From JAFDZV01 sp035549015 (lineage in GTDB: Bacteria; Bacteroidota; Ignavibacteria; OLB7): DNA of 64,000 bases. Positions 17,585 to 23,868 of this stretch are shown one piece after another. Every line of letters starts with the position of its first letter. Positions within the stretch are counted from its first letter, which is position 1. The notes under the pieces were generated by a model. That model worked only from the letters and a program-made list of their open reading frames with translations, was not told the origin of the DNA and ran no database searches. Location of the stretch: NCBI GenBank assembly GCA_035549015.1, contig DASZRW010000015.1, positions 1 through 64,000 of the forward strand, read 5' to 3'. Both the position numbers and the translations under genes were made by a program.

Positions 17585-17950
17585 ATGCCGCATTATCTGA
17601 TCTCGGGTCATCTCCCCGACAACTTCGATCCATCCACCATAACTGAAGCAATGGTCAGCGACATCCACGCGCTCAACGCAGAGATGGATGCCGCCGGTAT
17701 CAGGCTCTTCGCCGGCGGATTGGAGCCCGCCGGCATGGCGAAGACGCTCCGCGTGCAGGCCGATGGCGAAGTGATCGTCACCGACGGCCCATACCTCGAG
17801 GCCAGGGAGCACGTCGGCGGGCTCACGGTGATCGAAGCTGCCGACATGGAGGAGGCGCTTGCGTGGGCACGTAAGGCCGTCGCTTCCAGCCGAATGCCGG
17901 CCGAGGTGCGAGGAATCTTCTACGTCCCGCGCCCTGGTCTCGAGGCGTAG
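17585..17950 (+). CDS. YciI/DGPF family protein, 121 aa
   Basis: YCII-related protein with the family landmarks: PHYLISGHLPDNFD at the start, GGLEPAGMAKTLRVQADGEV, then DGPYLEAREHVGGLTVIEAA carrying the DGP(Y/F) motif, and EALAWARKAVAS near the end. CAGGAG precedes ATG 17585. It lies 75 bases after the ECF42 sigma factor gene, an association seen in many phyla; its biochemical role is unsettled. Confidence 0.9.
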   Translation: MPHYLISGHLPDNFDPSTITEAMVSDIHALNAEMDAAGIRLFAGGLEPAGMAKTLRVQADGEVIVTDGPYLEAREHVGGLTVIEAADMEEALAWARKAVASSRMPAEVRGIFYVPRPGLEA

Positions 17951-17969
17951 ATGGGGCGAACCTGCCGGG

Positions 17970-18125
17970 AGAACGCTCAGGATCATCCAACATATCTCGC
18001 TGGACGGCCCGATGCAGGTCTCCGGTTGCGACAACAATGTGCCGAAGGCGATTGAGGCCGTGTGGAAGATCGAGTCCACACGGCCCATCGCCGCTTGGCG
18101 CCTCCCCATGGCGCTCGGCGGCTGA
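17970..18125 (+). pseudogene. fused remnant of a DHFR-like start and an ECF42 start
   Basis: One reading frame here reads RTLRIIQHISLDGPMQVSG, which resembles the start of a DHFR/RibD-family protein, and then NNVPKAIEAVWKIESTRPIA, which matches the first residues of the ECF42 protein at 16214 (DVTKTIEAVWRIESTRLIA). It ends in a stop 25 codons later. No ATG precedes it. It is a second, decayed copy of the DHFR-ECF42 junction seen at 16176-16270. Confidence 0.7.
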
Positions 18126-18158
18126 ATGCCTGTACGTTATCCACTTGAGGAGAACATA

Positions 18159-18704
18159 ATGCGACCCCTTCGGTATTCCATCAACGTCACATTGGACGGC
18201 TGCTGCGATCATCGCGTGATGGTCCCGGACGAAGAGATGCATCGTCACGCGGCCGGGAACATCGCCCGGGCCGATGCCCTCCTCCTTGGCCGGGTGACAT
18301 ACGAAATGATGGAGGCAGCGTGGCGCTCCCCGCGGAGCGGAGCGATGCCGGAGTGGACCGAACCGTTCGCCCGGACGATCGACGCTGCACGGAAGTACGT
18401 CGTATCGAGCACCCTGGAACGGGCCGACTGGAATGCGGAACTCGTGCGTGGGGATCTGGAGGAAACCGTTCAGCAGCTCAAGCAGGAGCCGGGTAACGGG
18501 CTGTTCACCGGAGGCGTGAAGCTCCCGCTGGCATTGGCGGAGCTGGGGTTGATCGATGAGTACGAGTTCATCGTGCATCCCAGGCTGGTGGGGCATGGGC
18601 CGACGTTGTTCGCGGGGCTATCGAAGTATGTGGACCTGAAGCTCGTGAGCCGGCTGGAGTTCGGCTCCGGGGCGGTGGCGATGCGGTATGAGCCGCGGAG
18701 GTAG
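18159..18704 (+). CDS. dihydrofolate reductase-family (RibD C-terminal-like) protein, 181 aa
   Basis: Begins RPLRYSINVTLDGCCDHRVM, continues ADALLLGRVTYEMMEAAW and KYVVSSTLERADWN, and ends with GLFTGGVKLPLALAELGLID and EYEFIVHPRLVGHG, the familiar pattern of the RibD C-terminal / DHFR-like family. These proteins bind NADPH; the physiological substrate is usually unknown. GAGGA precedes ATG 18159. Such genes often travel with ECF sigma and YciI genes, as here. A hairpin at 18727-18747 follows. Confidence 0.92.
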   Translation: MRPLRYSINVTLDGCCDHRVMVPDEEMHRHAAGNIARADALLLGRVTYEMMEAAWRSPRSGAMPEWTEPFARTIDAARKYVVSSTLERADWNAELVRGDLEETVQQLKQEPGNGLFTGGVKLPLALAELGLIDEYEFIVHPRLVGHGPTLFAGLSKYVDLKLVSRLEFGSGAVAMRYEPRR

Positions 18705-19296
18705 CCGGCTGACGTGCAGCCCGGATCCGGCGCGGGGTGCGCGCCGGCTCTCCTGAAGGCGATCCGCCTGATGACGCGTTCGCACCGGCCGCGTGCACCT
18801 GCCGTGCGTTCGGGCTTCGTTGCGCGGCGGCGAGTAGTACGACCTGGTGAAGTATATTCGCGGCAATTGATGCCGGCTCCCGCCCAGCAGACGTCTGCCC
18901 CTCAGGCTACAACAACAAGAATGTTCACTACCTCTGCCGGATTTATTCGCGAACGGTAAAAGTATCTGGAGATGGCCTGGATACATTACGACTGCTTCAT
19001 CAGCAGTTTCCCGGATAACCCCAACGTGTCTGGTCGTGTGGACAGTCTCGAGCGTGTGGAGATTTTTGACGACAGGCAATCCACACTGATGCATTTCGCC
19101 AGGCGTATTTACAGATGTATTGCGCGGGCGGACGTTAATGACGGTTCATATCTTTGTGTTCAGAAACTGAGGGTGCTGCCTGATGATGGGCGCGGCCAGC
19201 CTGGCCATCGTGCTCCGATTGCAACCCACGCCTCCAGTTTCTGGACCGCTGAGCCTGGGTATCGACCCCGGTTCGTATACTGACAACACAACAGCT
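18705..19296 (+). other. intergenic region, 592 bases, with a terminator-like hairpin
   Basis: CCGGCGCG (18727-18734), loop GGGTG, CGCGCCGG (18740-18747) is a perfect 8-bp stem 23 bases after the DHFR-family gene and probably ends its transcript. The rest, including an open frame at 18972-19283, shows no family signal and no good ribosome binding site. AT content rises around 18890-19000, where a promoter for the AlkD gene could lie. Confidence 0.4.
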
Positions 19297-19974
19297 ATGA
19301 CTCCCAAGGAAATCCTCGCACAGCTCGAAGCGCTCGGCGACGAGAAGGTCCGTACACAGAACAGAAGGAAGGGCGCCGGCGATAATCAGTTCGGCGTCAA
19401 GCTCGGCGACATCCGGAAAGTGGCCGCGAAGATCAAGGCGGACCAGGCGCTGGCCCGTGCTCTCTGGGAAACCGGGAACCTCGATGCCCGGCTCCTGGCA
19501 ATACTTCTGATGGATCCAGGGAAGCTGTCGGAGGACGAGTTGGATCGGATGGTGCGCTCCGTCGGGTCCGCGAACGAGGCGGACTGGCTGGACTCCTACG
19601 TGGTACGGAAGCACCCGGAGAAGGAGGCTCTCCGCCAACGATGGATGGTTGATCGCGACCCATGGGCTGCGCGCGCCGGTTGGAGCCTGACCTCCGAGCG
19701 GATCGGCAAGAGTCCCGACGGGCTGGACCTGCCGGCGCTTCTGGACCGCATCGAGTCCGAAATGGGGGCGGCCGCTCCGGAGGCGCAGTGGACGATGAAC
19801 TTCTGCCTGGCGGGGATCGGCATCCACTTCCCGAAGTATCGCAAGCGCGCGCTCGCCATCGGAGAAACGTTGGGGATCTATCGCGACTATCCCGTTGCGA
19901 AGGGATGCACGTCACCCTTCGCTCCGATCTGGATCAACGAGATGGTGAGCCGGAAGGAAGGAGAAACTGCATGA
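19297..19974 (+). CDS. AlkD-like DNA alkylation repair protein, 225 aa
   Basis: HEAT-like-repeat protein of the AlkC/AlkD DNA glycosylase family: NQFGVKLGDIRKVAAKIK near residue 30, LARALWETGNLDARLLAILL, ADWLDSYVV with the conserved W/D pair, then MNFCLAGIGIHFPKYRKRAL and GCTSPFAPIWI at the C-terminus. Family members remove bulky or positively charged N-alkyl adducts; some paralogues lack activity. Its stop overlaps the next VOC gene (ATGA at 19971-19974), so the two are co-translated. Confidence 0.9.
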   Translation: MTPKEILAQLEALGDEKVRTQNRRKGAGDNQFGVKLGDIRKVAAKIKADQALARALWETGNLDARLLAILLMDPGKLSEDELDRMVRSVGSANEADWLDSYVVRKHPEKEALRQRWMVDRDPWAARAGWSLTSERIGKSPDGLDLPALLDRIESEMGAAAPEAQWTMNFCLAGIGIHFPKYRKRALAIGETLGIYRDYPVAKGCTSPFAPIWINEMVSRKEGETA

Positions 19975-20360
19975 TGCAGATCTGGACGATCATCGGAGTA
20001 GCCGATGTGCCCGGCAGCTTCACATGGTACCAGTCGCTGCTTGGCCTGCCTCGGACTGCTCCCGCCCATGACTACTTCGGCCAGATCGTGGACTCCGATG
20101 GAACGGTTCTCCTCTGCCTCCACGAGTGGGGCGCCCATGAGCATCCTTCGCTGATGAGTCCCGAACAGGCGGCGCCCGGCAACGGCCTCCTCCTCTTCTT
20201 CCGTGTCGATGATTTCGGCATGGCCCTGCAACGGGCGCGGTCTCTCGTGGCCCGGCTCGAAGAGGAGCCCCACGTGAACCCGAACACCGGGACTATGGAG
20301 TTCTCACTCCGCGATCCGGACGGATACTACGTTACGATCAGTGTGCTCTCCGCGGTCTGA
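19971..20360 (+). CDS. VOC superfamily protein, 129 aa
   Basis: VOC protein starting in the ATGATG overlapping the end of the AlkD-like gene; GGAAGGAG lies upstream. IWTIIGVADVPGSFTWYQSL, LGLPRTAPAHDYFGQIVD, DSDGTVLLCLHEWG and LRDPDGYYVTIS show the paired beta-alpha-beta-beta-beta modules. An attC-like site overlaps its last codons (20355-20413), as commonly seen at the end of cassette genes. The substrate is unknown. Confidence 0.88.
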   Translation: MMQIWTIIGVADVPGSFTWYQSLLGLPRTAPAHDYFGQIVDSDGTVLLCLHEWGAHEHPSLMSPEQAAPGNGLLLFFRVDDFGMALQRARSLVARLEEEPHVNPNTGTMEFSLRDPDGYYVTISVLSAV

Positions 20361-20413
20361 TGATTCATTCATGCCGGCGCCACCTGCGTCGCAGCTTACC
20401 TCAGGCGTTAAAG
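20355..20413 (+). other. degenerate attC-like site 3
   Basis: The sequence reads GTCTGATGATTCATTCATGC, then a GCCGGCGCC...GTCGCAGC segment, then TTACCTCAGGCGTTAAAG. That is very close to the common attC layout (GTCTAAC...TTAACTCAGGCGTTAGAC). R'' is GTCTGAT and R' is GTTAAAG, each with a mismatch to consensus, so it may be inactive. The next gene starts 8 bases after it, a typical cassette spacing. Confidence 0.65.
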
Positions 20414-20420
20414 GACTCGT

Positions 20421-20750
20421 ATGTCGCATTCCTTGCATGTTGGCGGCTTGGTGGCCGTGGGTTTCGACCCGAGCGGGAACTATATGCTCACGGTCTCGCA
20501 CACTGGTCGTGGTGTTTTCGAAGTCGGCACCTGGGGGAGAGTTGCGAGGGATATCGGGCTCGCTTACCCTGACACCGGTTATGCCATGGGAATCGGACCA
20601 ATTGAGGGCGTGTGCATTCCTATCACCGAACTGAAGCACGAGACAGGGAAGTTGAGCTGGGACAACCCTGACGGAACTCTTCACTTCGAGTACGAGTCAG
20701 GCACCATCAGCATTTCGAGTCGTGAATACCGGACCTCGGAATTGGAGTGA
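20421..20750 (+). CDS. hypothetical cassette-like protein, 109 aa
   Basis: Unknown 109-residue protein with AAAGGA before the ATG, starting 8 bases after an attC-like site, which is the position of a cassette gene. The first half reads like a beta-propeller or sensor strand set (VGGLVAVGFDPSGNYMLTVS, HTGRGVFEVGTWGRVARD); the second half has FEYESGTISISS. No signal peptide. Similar small proteins are often immunity-like or of unknown function. The DinB gene follows after 4 bases. Confidence 0.7.
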   Translation: MSHSLHVGGLVAVGFDPSGNYMLTVSHTGRGVFEVGTWGRVARDIGLAYPDTGYAMGIGPIEGVCIPITELKHETGKLSWDNPDGTLHFEYESGTISISSREYRTSELE

Positions 20751-20754
20751 TGTC

Positions 20755-21285
20755 ATGAACGATGGTATGATCGATGCGTTCCATCATAATGTGTGGGCAA
20801 CCAGGATGCTCATCGAAGCCTTCCGGAATCTCTCCGCCGAACATTTGGCGCGCCCTGCACGAGGCTTCGGCAGCATTCTCGAAACGTTCAATCACATTGT
20901 TTCGTCGGATGCCGCCTATGCGGCGCAGCTTGGCGGCGTGCGGCCTGCGTGGGCGAGCGATGGAAACGAGGCCCCCGATCTCGATCAACTTGCAGTGCGC
21001 GTCGATGAGACCGGGCACATGTGGGCAGAGCTTCTGAGCGTGCCGGTTGATGCGGAGCGGCTGCCGGTCCTCGAAGAGGGCGCCTACGAGGTCCACGCGG
21101 GTGTGGTCGTAGCGCAGGCACTGCATCATGCAAACGTCCATCGCGAACAGATCCGATCGAGTCTCGCGGACCTTGGCTATACGGCCGCCCGACCTGCAGC
21201 CCTGGGCATATGCCGATGCAATGGGGCGGAGGTATTGGCTGAGTGCTGGGAAGTGACTCTGCGTCCGGCGGTGCGGGTTGATTGA
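20755..21285 (+). CDS. DinB-family protein, 176 aa
   Basis: Four-helix-bundle DinB/YfiT-like protein: DAFHHNVWATRMLIEAFRNL, ILETFNHIVSSDAAYAAQLG, and AQALHHANVHREQIRSSLAD supply the three metal-ligand His positions (the first His in FHHNVW, one in TFNHIV, one in HREQ). These proteins bind divalent metals and include thiol transferases acting on bacillithiol or mycothiol; the substrate here is unknown. It starts 4 bases after the preceding gene, so they probably form one operon. Confidence 0.9.
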   Translation: MNDGMIDAFHHNVWATRMLIEAFRNLSAEHLARPARGFGSILETFNHIVSSDAAYAAQLGGVRPAWASDGNEAPDLDQLAVRVDETGHMWAELLSVPVDAERLPVLEEGAYEVHAGVVVAQALHHANVHREQIRSSLADLGYTAARPAALGICRCNGAEVLAECWEVTLRPAVRVD

Positions 21286-21493
21286 TTTTTGACCGGCCTC
21301 ACGAAAAGAGCGAACAACCTGTGGCCGGCAATCAATCAGCAGTATGGCTTCGGCAAGGATATGGTTCGGTTGCGCTGGGCCTGTTCTTGAAAACTCTGCC
21401 GAAATCCTATGCGATCCGTGCAGTCCGCCAGAAAGGCTATCGGAGCATATCGCGTTGCGATAGGAGGACAACATCACAGCTCCGGGAAAACTC

Positions 21494-21931
21494 ATGCCCA
21501 TTGGTACTATTATCGAAGAGAGCTTCAGTCGATCGTTCGCTCTGTATCGCGACTTGATCGACTCCATTGACGAGTCCGCCCTGAGTTCCAAACTGCCCCA
21601 ACTTCCCTCGAATACGCTGGGGCTGCAATTGTGGTGTGTGGTTGGTGCGCGGGAAAGCTACGGCAGGGCGATCGAGGCAGACCAATGGTCCGGCTTCTCC
21701 TGCTCGCTGAAATCACCCACGGACAAATCCTCGGTTGCCGATGCCCTTCACCGTTCCGCGAACGCCCTCCTGGAGATCCTGAAGACCATCGACGCATACA
21801 CCGATGTTCAATACCGGCTTGTCATCGATCTGCTCGAACATGAAGCTGCTCATCATGGGCAGCTGATTCGGTACATGTTCGGCTTGAAGCTGCCGATTCC
21901 GGAGAGTTGGAAGTCGAGGTTCGCTCTGTAG
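21494..21931 (+). CDS. DinB-like protein, 145 aa
   Basis: A second, more divergent DinB-type four-helix protein. It has PIGTIIEESFSRSFALYRDL at the start and LLEHEAAHHGQLIRYMFGL near the end, whose HEAAHHGQ is the conserved His-rich third-helix motif. The usual first-helix His is not evident, so metal binding could be altered. The 208 bases before it hold no gene. GGGAAA precedes the ATG. Confidence 0.85.
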   Translation: MPIGTIIEESFSRSFALYRDLIDSIDESALSSKLPQLPSNTLGLQLWCVVGARESYGRAIEADQWSGFSCSLKSPTDKSSVADALHRSANALLEILKTIDAYTDVQYRLVIDLLEHEAAHHGQLIRYMFGLKLPIPESWKSRFAL

Positions 21932-22014
21932 GTGGGATGACAAGACCGGAGGTGGCCGGGCAACCGTGAACGTTCCGACAACTATCGGCGGCCACAGGAA
22001 TGCCGAGTAGCCCT

Positions 22015-22492
22015 ATGCGCTATCGTATCGAACAAACCAATGCGGAGGCGATTCCTAGCGCCGTCATCCGAGGCGGCGTGCCATCGAACGAGCTGTCGAC
22101 ATTCGTTCCCGCTGCGTGCGGCGAAGTTTGGTCGTTCATTCGCTTCGCCGGCCTCCCGCGCCCGAGGCGTCACGTGGCCCTGTATTTGGATGGACAGGGA
22201 TCCGTTGAGGTTGGAGCGGAGGTGTCGGAACCATTTGTCGGCAATCACCGGGTTCATCGTTCATGGTTGCCTGCCGGCCGCGTGGCCACTACCGCTCACT
22301 TCGGTCCGTGTGCAGGTCTGGGGCAGGCCTATTCCGAGATTCGCCGAACACGGATATCGGCCTTCGAATATCTGCTGGGAGATTTATTGGCACTGGGATG
22401 AACGTTGGAACGTCGATCCACCGAAGATCCGCACCGATGTTTTCTTCCTGCTCGAAGAGCTCGAAGATGAGACGGACCGACAACGCGCCTGA
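22015..22492 (+). pseudogene. frameshifted GyrI-like / AraC effector-binding protein
   Basis: The frame from ATG 22015 encodes RYRIEQTNAEAIPSAVIRGG ... GEVWSFIRFAGL, then HVALYLDG and LPAGRVATTAHFGPCAGLGQAY, all typical of GyrI-like small-molecule-binding domains. At about 22325-22345 homology switches to the +1 frame, which reads RFAEHGYRPSNICWEIYWHW, then RTDVFFLLEELEDE to the stop at 22492. An indel therefore splits the gene. Either it is inactive or the assembly has an error here. Confidence 0.75.
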
Positions 22493-22813
22493 GCGACCGG
22501 GCGCGTTCTGCGTACCGGTGCCGAGCCTGGGCAATCATTGCTCCAGGCATGATCAGTGCAGGCGGTGGGAAGGAATGACTGATTGAGGCCCTCCGAAGCC
22601 GTGAGATGCGTGCGAGTGGAGCAAGGGTGGCGGGATGAGAATGGTTATCTCATTGACCCGGAATCTATGGACTCCGGCGGTGGATAGTGTGAAGCGGCGG
22701 AGTCGTAGATTCGTAGCGTAACGGACCATTGTGGAATACCGTTGACGAAAGCAAAGCATTTGCGGTGCGCCGTCCGGTTCACCCGGTTTCACGAACGCGT
22801 TTCGAGGGCATGC
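22493..22813 (+). other. intergenic region before the ietA-like gene, 321 bases
   Basis: No gene is supported. The segment is moderately AT-richer around 22630-22745 and probably carries the promoter of the AAA ATPase/subtilase pair. I see no clear operator or repeat. Confidence 0.35.
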
Positions 22814-23776
22814 ATGGCAACATCCGAGCAGATCAAGGCACTGGTGCGTGCGCATTGGAGCGACGATCCCGAGCGGTTCCGCACCGTAGCGCTCCAGGTT
22901 GCGGCACATGAGGCAACGCAGGGGCACGGGATTTTCGCCCATGAACTCCGTGCAATCGTCGACAATGCTCTGCGCAAAGAGCACCGCGCCGTCATAGTGC
23001 AGTATCCGCCGGAGTTGCAGGGGTTGGTGCGAACGGAGGAGCCGGGCACTCCATTAGCCGCTTTAGTGCTTCCGAACGGGTTGACTGACCGTATTCATCG
23101 TGTCATCGAGGAGTATGTCCAGCGGGACAAGCTCCGGGCGCATGGGCTGGGGCCGCGTCGAAAACTCCTGCTTGCGGGTTTGCCGGGCACCGGCAAAACT
23201 CTTACGGCGCGTATTCTGGCGCATGAACTGCGGCTTCCTCTCAGTGTGGTCCAGCTCGATATGCTGGTCACAAAATTCATGGGCGAATCGCCTGCCCGGC
23301 TCCGGCAGATTTTCGATCTGATTGCCCGCAGCCCCGCCGTTTATCTCTTCGATGAATTCGATGCAATCGGTGGTGGACGTACGTTGGGCGACGATGTCGG
23401 CGAGATGCGCCGTGTGTTGAACGCCTTTCTGCAGTTCATCGAGCAGGATAGGTCCGACAGCCTCATCGTGGCTGCCACCAACAGTCCCGAGTTGCTGGAC
23501 CATGCGCTTTTCCGTCGCTTCGACGATCTACTCGAGTATCCGTTGCCAGGCCCGGAGGAACGTCGGCGTCTTGTGTCGAATGCTCTCGGTGTGTTTCTGG
23601 ACAAGCGGTTCGGCTTTGCGACGGTGATCAAGGCCAGCACAGGACTCAGCGGCGCCGAGATCGTTCTGGCCTGCTGTGATGCCATGAAGGCGGCCATCCT
23701 TTCCGACAGTCCCCACGTTGCCGCACGCGCCCTTGAGCCGTTCCTTCGCGAGCGTCACGAGGTGCGCCGCCGATAG
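22814..23776 (+). CDS. ietA: AAA ATPase, IetA-like, 320 aa
   Basis: Classic AAA ATPase: Walker A GLPGTGKT at residues 122-129, Walker B VYLFDEFD at 176-183, sensor 1 VAATNSP, and the arginine-finger region HALFRRFDD. The N-terminal 110 residues form a helical domain before a short linker. Directly downstream lies a subtilisin-like protease gene with the layout of IetS. This pair is known as IetAS, first described as a toxin-antitoxin module responsible for Ti plasmid incompatibility in Agrobacterium and later listed among anti-phage systems, where the ATPase controls the protease. ATG 22814 is preferred over an upstream TTG. Confidence 0.88.
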   Translation: MATSEQIKALVRAHWSDDPERFRTVALQVAAHEATQGHGIFAHELRAIVDNALRKEHRAVIVQYPPELQGLVRTEEPGTPLAALVLPNGLTDRIHRVIEEYVQRDKLRAHGLGPRRKLLLAGLPGTGKTLTARILAHELRLPLSVVQLDMLVTKFMGESPARLRQIFDLIARSPAVYLFDEFDAIGGGRTLGDDVGEMRRVLNAFLQFIEQDRSDSLIVAATNSPELLDHALFRRFDDLLEYPLPGPEERRRLVSNALGVFLDKRFGFATVIKASTGLSGAEIVLACCDAMKAAILSDSPHVAARALEPFLRERHEVRRR

Positions 23777-23868
23777 ATTGACGACGTCCGCGAGTAGCGT
23801 CCGGCTCGGAACATGCGGCGCGGCCATAGGTATTCGATCTCTTCGTTCAATAATGTTGATTGCCTACA

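Noticed and set aside
18972..19283. 103-codon open frame before the AlkD gene
   Set aside because: No recognisable family, no Shine-Dalgarno sequence, and the C-terminal part runs into the AlkD upstream region.
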